Notes under the pieces: generated by a model
Database searches by the model: none
The model's input: only the letters and a program-made list of their open reading frames with translations
Told to the model about the DNA's origin: nothing
Position numbers and translations under genes: made by a program
NCBI RefSeq assembly: GCF_000165425.1
Contig: NW_001798973.1
Coordinates: 228,918 to 292,917 of the forward strand
DNA: 64,000 nucleotides
Reading direction: 5' to 3'
From: Paramecium tetraurelia
Taxonomy: Eukaryota > Ciliophora > Oligohymenophorea > Peniculida > Parameciidae
Shown here: positions 46,504-58,942 of the stretch, piece after piece
Layout of the letters: each line of letters starts with the position of its first letter
Numbering within the stretch: the first letter of the stretch is position 1

Positions 46504-47939
46504 TCAAAATAATTTCTATTTTTCTAAATCAGATCCCATAAAATTATTAGTCAATTCTCTTTTAGCTTTTTGACTTAATACTTCATGTAAATTCTATACT
46601 TAACTAACCTGAAATTCAATCAATTTTCGTTTAAATTAGTTTTCCTATAAAAATCTATCAAAACCTTCATTTGTATCTATTTCCATATCCTGATTTTTGT
46701 ATCTACTTCTGGCTGTTTCAAAATAGGTATTCAACTCTCTGCCCATAAGATTTATTCTCTTTTTCAATACCTAATTTGATATTTTGTGTTCATCTTCAAA
46801 CAATTCGCATTTATCCATAATAGTTTTAATTTTTTAACTAAAATCAGTGTTTACAATATTAATAGGTGACCTACTGTCACTAAAAGTGCCAATAGACGTA
46901 GTCATCTGTTTTAGTTCTTGATGCATTGAAGTTTACGGTGACATCTATACAGTAGTAGGTTATGAGATAAAGATGTTATTTGAAGCTGTAAATTATTATG
47001 AAAGTGTAACTTTATGTTTTGATTCTGGAGTTTTCTTCTTGGAATGAAAGAAATGCTTTGCAGTAGTATTCCTTGAGGAATGATGAGATTTAACTTTAAA
47101 TATTTCAGAGAACATTCTGTCTTGGATTTCTTTTTATCTTTTTATCTTACACATATTAATCTATCCTTATTTCTTGAATTCAGGTTCAAATTAATCATAT
47201 CTCGTCTCCTTATATATATTTACTAGATTTTAATTGTACTATTGTTCCAGCTTCATTAACTATTCTAATTCTTCTTACTTGATTCTCTTTTAAACTAATT
47301 CCTTCAATATTTGTTCCTAATTATCTAATTTTAATTCTTTTTTCTCCACATCTACACTCAACAGTTTCCCTACATCAATCTCTGGGTGATTCCTGCAAAT
47401 CTCTGTCAGAAAATATTTAACTTATTCTTCATCTTCCAATTCGACATGATTTAACTCATTTAATTAGTATGATTTCTTGGCTTGCAATTTTACTAAGTTA
47501 GCTTTCAAATTGGCTAGTTTATACTCCTAATACAATGGACTTATTTAATGCTATCGAAGTAATTCATCATTTAAATAGGAAGCCAATCTAACCTCAGGTT
47601 TCACTGGAGGAGATCTAAACTTATACCGACACTTTTTCTCCGAATCTTCCTATTATACAGATAAAGACTTTTGTTTTAATGAAGCCTTCCTTTTTATTCT
47701 GTGTCCTTCAGTATTCTTATCTTTTGGTATTTTGATCTTTAGGTTCATTATTCGCTTAGCTGATATATCGTTGCTGCCACTTTAAACTAATACATTCATA
47801 CAATACATCGTAGATCAGCTAGCTTTTTGTTGATAAATAGAACAAAATTTTAATCAGTGAAATCATCATAATAAACAGGCTTTTGTCTGATTGGGAATTA
47901 CTGAATAGTTTTCTTAACCAAAAATCCTTAGAAACTCAT
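46504..47939 (-). CDS. Coiled-coil protein
   Basis: Starts at ATG 47939 (MSFQGFLVKKTIQQFPIRQK), with a 22-nt intron near 47789-47810 and probably another nearby. From about 47700 to the stop at 46504 the frame is open. A coiled coil spans the middle (e.g. LNHVELEDEEQVKYFL, KELVQKRIKQEELEQLM) and Q/S-rich segments follow, with a conserved-looking end (DPTNFMGSDLEKQKLF region). No known domain. It is next to the cNMP-binding gene in the same orientation. Confidence 0.65.
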
Positions 47940-48473
47940 TATTAAATAAATAAAATTAATTATTTTAGTAACTATTAATATAATAAATATTTATATCGAT
48001 CCATAATATATATTACAATAAAAACAAACTTATGTTTAAAACTATATTAAATTTATGTGTAATTGAAATCTAAAATAAACAAACAAATTTATCTTCCAAA
48101 GAAAGTTCCGATATTTTTATCATCAATTATTATTTTGATAAAAAATGTTTAAATAACTAAGAATGAAAGTTAATGATAATTATCATAGAGTTACTTTTAA
48201 ATTACAACAATTTGAATTTATTGAAGTAGTTTTATAATTAAATATGTAATTAAAGCATTTCCATTACTATTAAGTAAGAACAAAGCGGTTAATTGATCTA
48301 AAATAAAAATTTTATGAGATGTCAGGTACACATTCTCTCTTAAATTGATTAGATCATACTTCAAGTAATCTACTAATGTAAGTAGTTCTCACATTGATAT
48401 ACATCATCTATTTGTAATTGTTTGCATCAAAATAAAATTATAATTAATATTCTAGTGATAATAAAAATAATTG
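47940..48473. other. Intergenic, no gene seen
   Basis: About 530 nt between divergent genes; AT-rich with TGA in all frames. It contains both promoters. Nothing recognised. Confidence 0.5.
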
Positions 48474-49940
48474 ATGCTTAATGAAGAAATATAGATTGCT
48501 TGTCCCATTCATAATTAAGAAATCGTTCTACTTGATATTCAAGAAGGTATTCTCCTAGGAGAAAGGGCTTGCTGTAAAGAATGTCACATACGAAAAGCAT
48601 ATAGTATCACTAAAGCAATACAAAGAATCAATGCGTTAAGACTATAATAAACTTAGTTTATCAATAATAACATAGAGTAGACACTGGCAGATATAACATA
48701 AATAGAAAAAACAATAAAAGAATTTTGGAAAGAAATTGAAGTTGGTTTTCTTGAAATGAACAAATCTTTAGACAATTAGAAAGCAATTCTAAAAGGGTAA
48801 TTAAATGGTGAAAATGAAATAAAGATTAAATCTTTAGGAGATCTTTAACAACTTGGATAAATGATATTTGAATTAGAAAACAATAAACTTAATCAATAAA
48901 GTGAAATCAATCAAGAAGATAATAATCTTTATTAAAGTAATCTACACAATCAATTAGATTAGATTTAGAATATTGTTGAGAAATATTTGACTACATTAAA
49001 AGCCACAAAAATTAATCAAGAATTATAGGTTTTCTTTCGAAATAACTATTAAGAAATTTAATCTACTTTCTTGGAAAGATGGGTTGATCCTATTATATTT
49101 TTAAATGATTAGTTAAAGGCAGTATTATGTGATTTTGCTGGAGTTCTAGAGCTCAATTTTGAGAATAACCAATGTTTAGTCTAGCGTTTAATATAGATGT
49201 AGAATATAACTGGAATTTATGTTGGAGCTGATTTAACTTGGATAGTAACAGCAGGACAAGATGCAAGAATATCAATTTGGCAAGCAGACAATTAGAATTG
49301 GAAATTGAGCTAGTAACTTTAAGGACATCTTCACTCAATCAATAAAATGATAATTAATAAAACTGAATCATAGGTGATATCTGGAGGATTAGACAGTAAA
49401 ATTGTAATTTGGAATAAGAAAGGCTCTAAATTAGAAAAACATGCCTCTTTAAAATAACACGAGAAAAGCATTACAAGTTTAGCATGGAGTCACTCTGGAA
49501 CATATTTTGCTTCTGGAAGTTCTGATTAAAATTTGATTGTTTGGAAATCTAATAATGGAGCCTGGGAGATATTTTAAAAGATTAGCGATAAACATCAAGC
49601 TATGATTTCTGACATTATCTTTGATAATTATGATAATATTTATACTGCAGCTGAGAATGTTAAAGTATGGAAATAAGATAATTGTCAGAAATATCTGCTT
49701 TCATCAATTGTTAAAACCTTCAATGAAGTCAAAAAAATGCTGTTCGTTTACGATCACTAATATTTAATAATTTTACAAAAAACCATAGAAATCTATAAGG
49801 TTATGAAAAATGATATAGTTCACAAATAATCAATAGATGACGAATATAATAGTGTTGCAGTTTCAAAGGATGGTTAATATATGATAGCTTAAAAATATAA
49901 AAATCAATAATTACAATTGTTGAAATTATAAGCGATGTGA
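48474..49940 (+). CDS. WD40-repeat protein with N-terminal zinc-finger-like motif
   Basis: Single 488-residue frame without introns. The N terminus has a Cys/His cluster (ACPIHNQEIVLLD, ACCKECHIRKAYS) like a B-box-type zinc motif. A coiled coil follows (residues 65-200, e.g. LADITQIEKTIKEFWKEIEV). The C-terminal half is a WD40 propeller: DLTWIVTAGQDARISIWQAD, SQVISGGLDSKIVIWN, GTYFASGSSDQNLIVWKS and later degenerate blades. The B-box plus coiled coil plus WD40 arrangement is common in ciliates as a protein-interaction scaffold; a ubiquitin-related role is possible but unproven, as no RING is seen. Confidence 0.85.
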
Positions 49941-50146
49941 ATATGGAAAAATTGATAGATTACCTTGAAAATTAATAAATTTATGTATAAATATATTAAT
50001 TTAAACAGCCACCATCCATATAAGAATGTAGAGAGATACAAAAACTTAAGTAAAAGAAAGGACTTAGCTTGATTATATTTATAATAATAAAATTTGTTCC
50101 AGAATTTCTATGGTTTATTTAGGGATGTTCAGATCGATTAATTATA

Positions 50147-50556
50147 ATGAAAAATCATTATGACACTTTAGGCTTAGAGAGGAATGCTTAACCTAACCAA
50201 ATCAAGAAAGCCTATCATAAATTGGCCCTTCAGTGGCATCCAGTATTAACTTGCTGATGTCTTTTTAGGATAAGAATAGTGATTTTAAGGCAACTGATTA
50301 ATTTCACTAAATAAATGAAGCCTATACTACCCTATCCAAAGAAGAATCGAAAACAAAATACGACAAAAGACTCTAAACCAGAGATAATTTGAATGATCTG
50401 TTAAACTATATTAAATCGTAACAGGAAGAACCATTTCTATAATATGATACAAGAGATGATTTTATATCACAAGAGGATCGGGAATTCTTAAGAAACTTTT
50501 CAAATAAACAAGAGATAGAAACAATTAAAAAAAAGAGAATTCGAAAAAAAAAATGA
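50147..50556 (+). CDS. DnaJ-type J-domain protein, minimal
   Basis: Predicted 127 residues. A J domain starts at residue 3 (NHYDTLGLERNAQPNQIKKA YHKLALQWHP) and a 26-nt intron (50243-50268) falls exactly between HP and D of the HPD motif, which is restored as WHP-DKNSDFK after splicing. Helix 4 continues QINEAYTTLSKEESKTKYDKR. The remaining 50 residues are charged and variable, ending in a Lys-rich tail. The HPD triad is the part that stimulates Hsp70 ATPase, so this should be a functional Hsp40 co-chaperone, but without Gly/Phe or zinc domains. Confidence 0.9.
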
Positions 50557-50574
50557 AAATCTTACCTTTACAAA

Positions 50575-50917
50575 TAAATTTTTAAAAATCATAAAAAGTA
50601 TCAGAATTAGTTGTCTCCGTAAATGTGGATTGTAGCTAATCCATTCTATTGTTTTTCAAAAAACTAAATACTTTTTCTAATATATTTAATGTACAAATTT
50701 TATCAGTAAATAGTATGTCTCCTTTATCATCCAGAGCAACTAACCTAATTCCCTTCGAACCTTATATCAATAATTTATCTATTCATTAATTCCTTATATA
50801 AATTAAATTTCAATAAATCTCATCCTTCAAGGTTCTTCACTTCAAGAATATTTAAACACCCTCCAAATCTATGTTTGAAGTGTCTCCATTTAATCTTATT
50901 ACAATTACACCATACAT
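50575..50917 (-). CDS. Small uncharacterised gene
   Basis: From ATG 50917 a minus frame reads MYGVIVIRLNGDTSNIDLEG..., and further coding-like sequence in another frame reads GSKGIRLVALDDKGDILFTD, NILEKVFSFLKNNRMDQ and TFTETTNSDTFYDF. They should be joined by one intron I could not place exactly (near 50770-50870). The start and repeated hydrophobic strands recall small longin- or roadblock-like folds, but this is only an impression. It ends near the 3' end of the J-domain gene. Confidence 0.45.
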
Positions 50918-51252
50918 ATGTTTTATTAGATTATTCTAAAAATTATTATTTAGTATTTTATAACAATATTTACAATAATGTTTAAATAAATAATCTTATA
51001 AAATTATTTCATTTATGTTTCAATATTTAGGCATTTTGTTGTGTAAATATTTGATAATCAATTAAATTATAGAATGGTAATAAATAAAGGTATTATATAA
51101 GTATATATTACTACAATGATAGAACCCTATTAAAACAAGGTTAATATAAGAAAAACATTAATTGAAATCTAGCATCTAGTGCTATTATAATTGGTCGTGA
51201 ATTTTCCTTAAAAATACTATATTTCTTAAATTTTATGTAAATATTTAATGAC
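50918..51252. other. Intergenic, no gene seen
   Basis: About 330 nt, AT-rich, with TGA and TCA throughout; no gene or repeat recognised. Confidence 0.45.
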
Positions 51253-54200
51253 TCAACTATGAACTACTGAAGATGATTTAATTATTGTTGAATTTTGAAT
51301 AAAGGAAGTCTATAATGGTTATGCTTTCTTTCTTAATTCATCACACTCGATTAATGCATTTTGAAGTGATTAAGTTAATCTATCATTGTCATCTGTAAGC
51401 ATGACAATTTGATCATTCATTCTACTATTCTCACCTTATGATTTTGAATATTTTTGAATTTAGACCTCTAATTGTCCTGCCAACAGAGCGCATTTATTCT
51501 CAAGATCATTTTTTGATTTTTCTAATTTTTCAATTTATCTTTATAATAAATCCATTTTTGCATGCCATTCCTCCTTTTCTTTATTTTAAGTAACAATCTA
51601 TAATTGTAATTTCTATTCTTCAACTTGTAATTGCTTGATAATTTAGTTTTATGAATCATAATCATTTAATCTAAATTAAATTTATAATTTTACTTCTGTT
51701 TCAAATCCAACAACTCTCTGTTCTTACTTTGCAATTACTATTATAACTCTTCCTATTATTTATTTAAGGCTTAGATTTTGCTTTCTAATTCATTTTTGAT
51801 TCCATTAAATTATTTCATTTAATTGCATTCGTTTTGTAATCTTTAGACTTCTTATATGAGATCCTCAGATTTAACACTTAAAGTTAATTGGTTCGATTTC
51901 AAAGAATCTATGTCCTATAATAAGGTGGTGTTCTTTTGTTCAACATTTTCCTTAATTTACTTAAGATCTTCGCATTCCTTTTATTTAAGAGCTAAGTTTT
52001 GTTTAATAGTATCAATTTATCCTTTCATTTAAATAATTTATTCTTCAGATCTTCTAGCATCTCCTTCAAAAGCTGATAATTAAGTAACTAATGTTTCTAA
52101 ACGTTGATTAGCTTCCTTCAAATTATCAATTTCATCATTTTTAGTCTTGACCATATGCTTTTATCTTTCAATTTCAGAGGCTAACAATGCTACTCTTGAT
52201 TCTAAACTTTCCTTCCAATATTAGAATTAAGCAGCCTCAGCTTCTTTGATTTTCAATTTTTCTTTCAAATCATTTAGTTAATCTTATAATTATTAAGAAT
52301 CCTCAATAATTTTGGCATAATCTGTTTCAATAGCTTCTAATTTCTTTAATCTCAAAACTGCATTTTGATTTGTAACCTTCAATTAGAAATTCTCTTCTTA
52401 GATTTCATTGATTCTTTTTTGGAATTGATTCAATTATGAAATATGTTATTCATTTGCTTATTCTAATTCCACAATAACTTTGGATCTTTCTTGAATCTAT
52501 TATTCTTGGCTCTTTAATTGCTCTTAAGCGTGTTACAAATCCTTTAAGTATTGATTAGCTGTCTCTGTGGCTTAAGCTAATTGTACTTAAATATTGGCCA
52601 AGGAATTTTAACTAAAATAAATAATTAATGTACTCTTTTTAAACAATATGTTATAAATCTTCCCATTGGTTTCTAAAAGGTATCAATTGATTAATCTTAA
52701 ACTCTTGATTCTCATTTTAAGTCTGGAGAGCCTTTACTTGACTACTCAATTATTGGTTTTTGGTTTATAATGCAAAGTTTTCCTCTTAGGATTGTCCTAA
52801 TTGACCTTCCACAATCATTAATTTCTAACCTAATCTTTCTGCTTCAAGTGCCTTTACTTCTGCTTTGCCTAGACGATTATTTAATCTATCAACTTCCATC
52901 TATAATTAAGTCAATGTTGCCTTGATCTCCTCTTTTTCTGATGCTGCCTTTTCATATTTATCAACGTATTCTTATCTGATCTTTTAAGTATTTTCTAGAT
53001 CTGTTCCAATCAAATAGTTAGAAGTCTTTAATTTAGCAATATCTTAATCTTTTACATTACTAATGCTCTTCAAAGAAGCATATTCATTCTATAAAATTTA
53101 ATAGTTCTTCAATTATAATTGATATTTGGCAATTTTTTAATTCAATTTATCAATATCTGTATTTAATAATGTCATCTCATTAAGTTAATCTTCAATTTAT
53201 TATTATAATTAACGATTTTATCCTTATAATTCAGGTAAACTCTTTTCCAAGAATCTCAAATCAGTAATTCTAGATTCCTAGGTATTGCATCTACTTCTTA
53301 ACTCTTCACATTCTCTCACCTTATTTTGGAAGGCTAAAGTTAATTTTTGATTTTCCTTTAATAATTCATCAATTCTCTTTTATAAAGGTGTTAAATCCTT
53401 GTCTGCTAGTTCTTATTTCAATAAAGGAATCTAGGTAGCTGTATTCAAGAATTCTTATTGTAATTTATCATATCTACTTTAGAGTTATTACAATTATTAT
53501 TAAAGCACTTCATTAGATTCGTTAATATTTTGAGCCTAAGGTTAACTTTAAGATTGTTCTCTTAATAATTGATTGAGTCTTTCGTTATCCAATTTACTTT
53601 AAGTGAGTTATGCATTTGCATAGGTATATTTCTCTTCAATTCCCTTTAAATCGTGATTTAACTATTCTGATTGTAAGTATTTTCTTCTCTAATTTTCACA
53701 ATCTTCTGTCTTTATTTGCAATTGAATCTTTAAATATTAGAGGTCTTAAACCATTTGATTGATTTCTCCTTAAGATTTCAAATTTTGCTCAACAGATTAT
53801 AAGGAAATCTTTTATGAATTGTTCTATTCATCTATTAATTGACTTTTAAGTTATTTGATTTCATTAAGTAATTTGGTGTTTTCAGTGTTCAATAAAGCTT
53901 GTTGTGCTTCTAATTCTTTGAGTTATTTCTTAGCTTCGGTAGCATCAACATAATAATTACCGGCCTATCTTCTCCAGTCTTCAACTTCTTATCTTCTAGC
54001 TATTAATTATTTTTGTAGCAATCTCATTTAATCATTTAAGAAATCACAATTTGTTTATAATTCTTAGTTCAATCTAGATAATAGATCTAATTCAGATGAC
54101 AATTGATTAGATTTTAATGCCCATTAGTTCACTTCAGTTTTATCTTCAATACGAGTTTCTTATGTAATTTCAATTGAAACCATTTATTAAGACAATAACA

Positions 54201-55953
54201 TGTATTACTTACTTTATTTATCATATTGTTCTTATAATTGAGCAAATTCTGCTTTTAATTACTCAATAACATTCAACAAAGATTTAATTCTAGCTTCTAA
54301 TTCGCTTGTGTCTTTACTCTTAGGTTGTAATTCAAATTAAGTTAGTTTTCTTCTTAGATTTTAGATTTCATTATCTTTCAAGATGATAAGCTCATTGAGT
54401 TTCTTATTATCAATTTCAAACAATTTTAATTATTGAATTCTAGCTTACAAATCTTATATTTCAATTTTATTAGCTTCAATTTGATCTTCTAAATATTTGA
54501 CTCTTCTAATTAATGTTTAATTTTCATTATTTAATTGTTTGATTTAAGTAGTCAGATATTTGGTTTCTTCCAATCTTTATTGAATTTAATTCTTCTCAAT
54601 TTCTAGATTACCATATTTAATTTTGAGTGCATCCAATTGATTCTTTCTATCATTAGCTATTTGTTTGAGTTCTTCAACAGCCACTATTAATCTTTTATTT
54701 TCACTTTCAAATTCAATCTTTAACAACTTTTCATGTCTCAATTCTCCACAATTATTCTCTAATCTAGAAATTTCTTTTCTTAATTCTGTCATTGCCGTCA
54801 ATTATACCTATAACATTTCATTGAGATTGCCTATTTCTTAATTCAATACATTGATTTCCAATAATTTATTTTGTAAATTAGTAATTTCAAGATTCTATTC
54901 ATTAATTAATTTACTCTTTTATTGAATAGTCATGCTCAAATTATTCAATTATTCCTGTAATTTGACTATCTTCATCTTCTAAGCTTCAACATCTTATTAT
55001 TTTAATTCAACTTCAGTTTCCATTTACAAAGTCTTCTTTCTCCATTCATCAACCTAACCTTGTAAATGCTGAATCAAATTTTTCAATTTCAGAATTTCAG
55101 CATCTCTTAATTTGATTTCAGTTGCATTGTTTCTCTAGGCAGCCTCAATTTAAACAGCATTCAGTCTTTCATTGAGTTCGAAGATTTAATTTTATAATTT
55201 ATTTCTCTCATCCACCATTTCCCAATATCTATCTTACCATTAATTAGCCTAACCTTCAAGTCCTTTCAATTGCCCTTCAACCTACACATTCTTAATTTCA
55301 ATTGCTTAGTACCTACTCAACTCAGCTTCCAATTTATTGTATTTGTCTCTCCATTCATCCAATTCCCCTAATCTACTCTTCAATTATACTTACAAGTTCT
55401 CTAAAACATAGAAACCAATAATACCATAGTTATTCTTTGTCTCCTCAATTGAATTGTTTAATTCATATGTATTTAATCTCATTTTCAATTCGTCATTTTC
55501 TTTGATCAGGGATCTAATCTATCCATACAAATCATTGTTCTCCCCGTATAACAATTGTATCTTGGCCTCTTATAATTTAATCTATAAAAATCCATACTAT
55601 ATTTATACCACTTCTTCATTTGCTATGTTCTTGTCATACATGGCCATCAGATCCAAATATCGTTTTCTCCACAATTCAACTTCATGCAATAGAGATTGGA
55701 TCCTGACTTCATAATCAGAGAAATTTTGTTAATCCACTTTCTTAGTGACAGTGTATTGAACATCTAAAGGGATGACAGTCTCTCTTGGAGTTGATGATAA
55801 TAAAAATTAGGATTCTCTTAGCTATGGATTCACTATAGTTTCTCGCTGAATAACAGATCCTCCATTGCGCTCTCCAAGTTGAGGAGACAAGTAGCGCATA
55901 TGCGATTTTGTTAATGATGACTAAATGATTGATTCTTACTTAGAGAAACTCAT
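51253..55953 (-). CDS. Very long coiled-coil protein
   Basis: Start ATG 55953 (MSFSKQESIIQSSLTKSHMR), stop TGA 51253; about 1,540 residues after removing a few short introns (for example near 54190-54215 and 52605-52630). Almost the whole chain is heptad-repeat coiled coil rich in Glu, Lys, Gln, Leu and Asn (e.g. EEVVQIQYGFLQIKLQEAK, ENKRLIVAVEELKQIAND, ELRKEISRLENNCGEL). No motor, SMC hinge or other globular domain is visible. This is the profile of structural proteins of basal bodies, the cell cortex or the nuclear matrix; which one cannot be told. It is the longest continuous coiled coil in the window. Confidence 0.85.
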
Positions 55954-56112
55954 TTATAAAGATATTTTTTTATTAAATAAACTTATGCATATATAAATAT
56001 ACAGACATTTTATTTAAGATCTCAATTATATAACGTATATTAATCTAATATAAGAAAAATAAGGGCCTTCCTTAAACTCAAATTTATATAATAAAAAATA
56101 AAACAACCTTAA

Positions 56113-56841
56113 ATGAAGTTTTCTAGAACAGCATCTACTCATCTCACTAATTTATCCTTTAGGTCAAGTAATCCAAGCACTACTCAAACACCCTAAAGCA
56201 ATTCACGTTTGAGTGAGGTTAATAATAAAATTGATGATCTATTAAAAAAGTCAACTACTTCAATCAACAAATAAGAGTTTAAATTTCCTTCTTAAGAGAA
56301 AAAGATTAATTAAACTTACAATTGTACTCTTATGACTGAACAAGCATAAAAGGAAAAAAAATAATTATTGACAATCCTATTATAGAAAGATAGTATTATA
56401 AGGGACTAATAGAACAAAATTGCATAATTGGATTAATAGAATAAGAATTTGATGAAGTAATTGCAATAATTCACTAATCTTCAACCTTAAATGGGATAAT
56501 TGGAAGAGCAATGCTAATAAATTATCAAGTAGAATGAATAACTGAAATATGAGAAAAACTAAATACAAACCTCGCTTAATTATCTTAAATGCTAAAACAT
56601 TTAAGTTATAAGTCAAGAATTAAAGAATTCTTTGTAATAACTGCATTAACAAATAAAGAAATATTACATCTGCAATTATAAAGAAGACTACTATAATTTA
56701 GAATAAAGTAGAATGACTCTAAAAATGAGTGACCTTGATTTCTATACTATACTAAGGGAATGTTTGGATTGCATATTGTATATGATTAAAAACACTGACC
56801 ATTCATTAGACCAATATTTAAATAGAAATACTAAAATTTGA
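56113..56841 (+). CDS. Coiled-coil protein, 242 residues
   Basis: Uninterrupted frame. The N-terminal 60 residues are Ser/Thr-rich and probably disordered (RTASTHLTNLSFRSSNPST). Residues 85-190 form a Gln- and Lys-rich coiled coil (LLQKDSIIRDQQNKIAQLD, LEEQCQQIIKQNEQLKYEK). The C terminus is a short globular piece (LDFYTILRECLDCILYMI). No family recognised. It is divergent from the long coiled-coil gene, with 160 nt between the starts. Confidence 0.75.
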
Positions 56842-57905
56842 TTTAAACTGTGTAATTAAAATAACCATCTAGATCCTTTAATTAATTTATTCGAATTATT
56901 CTAAAAGTTGCTACTTCAATCTAAAAGTTATCCCTTTTAGCTAATCAAAAATTATTATATCCTAAAATTATTTGTTTCAATTTCTTATCTCTTTAGTATT
57001 TCGATAATAATGTCATTAATTGCAATACAAATTCTATTTTCATCATGAGAAAAATCCTTTAATCTTATGTTAAAGAGTTTAGAAGAGGCATTTTTCAAAT
57101 AACAACTCTTCCCGAAAGTTTTTTAAGATTTTCAGTAAATTAACAAACCTATCTCAATTAATTCAACTTATTCAAAGATATATAGGATCTATAATCATTT
57201 AAAATTGTTTGATGATTCATAACTTAAAATAATTAAATTAATTATAAAAGTTAATGATGTTCTTATTTAATTTAAACGATTTTGATGATAACTTATATAA
57301 ATATTAGAACCATTCAATAATTTCTTTGTGGCAACTGGTGTTCTTAATTATCAGAAAAATAATAAATTAATCTTAAAAGCAATTAAAAACATATCTATCA
57401 TTCAATCGATAAATCTTTGAATAATTATAATTAATATTCTTACAAAATAAATAACTTCTAAAGATTATCATCAATTAATATAAAGGAGTGTGAGCTGATA
57501 TATATGCTTAATATATGTACTTTGTGTAATATAATTAAAAGATGGGTGTATAATTAGAAGAGGGTTGAAAAATTAAATTGTTTTGATATATTATCATCTA
57601 ATAATTATTCTGAAATGTTCATAGAATTTATAAATTAATGAAAAAAGGAAATAATTTTATTAATTAAGTAGCAAGATATTTATAATTGTTTAAAGTATTT
57701 ATAAAAATAATTAAAATGAACTCTAAGACTTTATGAATAGAGTGGAAATTTCATAACAGATTATATATTTGAATATAATGATGAATAAAGTATTAATATG
57801 ATTCATAAAAGAAAGGATAAATGTATCATGGATTTTGGAGAATAAATAGGGAACATAAATTTGAAATGAATTAATTATAAAATATAAAAATTATAATATT
57901 TCAAG
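56842..57905. other. Long AT-rich spacer
   Basis: More than 1 kb with no assembled gene: TGA in all plus frames and TCA frequent on the other strand. Some short coding-like pieces exist (near 57720-57880) but none is convincing. This is one of the emptiest parts of the window and base composition looks more AT-rich than its neighbours. Confidence 0.5.
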
Positions 57906-58932
57906 ATGGACAATAGGCAATTCGAAGCAATACAAGTTTAATCTCGTAATACAGTGAAATAATAGGAAGTAAGGTGGTATTATGATAAAAGGACCTTTAT
58001 ATATCATTGCCAGATTTATATATTAGAAAATATGTGCTTTCTGAAAAAATATGTGCTTTGAAAAAACCATACATTCCAAAAGTGAATATGCACGATCATA
58101 CAAATTAAGAAGTATAGGTGAATCGTAATTTTAGATTCTGAGAGTGCCAAAAGTTTGGTAATAAGTGATGAATGATGTACAATTGAAGGCGCTTGATTTT
58201 TAAGAGAGAAAGAAATGGAAAGTAAGTGAATGATTGAATTTTGCATAGATAGCTGTGAATTATTAATTAGCATAGGAAGCTAAGGCCACTCATTAGATGT
58301 TACAGAAAGAGAGGGAAGAAATTGAGTAATTTGGAATTTGTATTTCTTACTCATTATGTCAGATGGTATAAAAGGCATTCAATTAAATGGGTAGTTATTA
58401 AATTATAGGATTAGACGTTGAGGAATCTAATTAGAAACCAATATAAAAGTATTTGAAGACGATGAAGGGTGAGAATTAGGATTTGGATGAGTAGAGATAT
58501 TAAGATGCACTTCAAAAAGTGAAGAGGTACTTGTCAACAAATAGAGATATCTACGTTTCCTTAGAATCACTATTTCCAGATATGCAATAAACTTATTCAG
58601 AATCAAATACTCATGATATCCATTCCAGTGATAGGAGAAAGATTAAACAGACAGTTGAATTCGATTTTAAGAAGAAATATGAGAATCTTTAGGAGGCGTT
58701 GCAATTGTTTGTGAATAAGGATATTCCATTAAAGGAGTCTTTTGAGAAGAGCGTAATGAGTATAGAGAGTTTTCCGACTTCTTTGGAAATGATATACAAA
58801 TACAAAGTGAAATTATACTATCAAGAACCTTGTTTGGATCCAGAATATGAAGAATTATTATATAGAATTGGTTGTACTCCTGAATAGGTTTTGAATGATG
58901 GAGAAAAGATGATGAAAAAGTAATTTAATTGA
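57906..58932 (+). CDS. Uncharacterised protein, multi-exon
   Basis: ATG 57906 (MDNRQFEAIQVQSRNTVKQQ). Introns near 58110-58132 and 58218-58244 join exons (EILRVPKVWQQVMND, VQLKALDFQERKKW, then KIAVNYQLAQEAKATHQMLQ). From 58240 the frame is open to TGA 58930, reading IGLDVEESNQKPIQKYLKTM, DIYVSLESLFPDMQ and KLYYQEPCLDPEYEELLYRIG. Around 58020-58060 there is a short direct repeat (aatatgtgcttt twice) and the first splice there is not settled. No family recognised; alpha-helical, acidic C terminus. The stop is only 10 nt before the next gene's ATG. Confidence 0.6.
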
Positions 58933-58942
58933 TGATTTTAGA

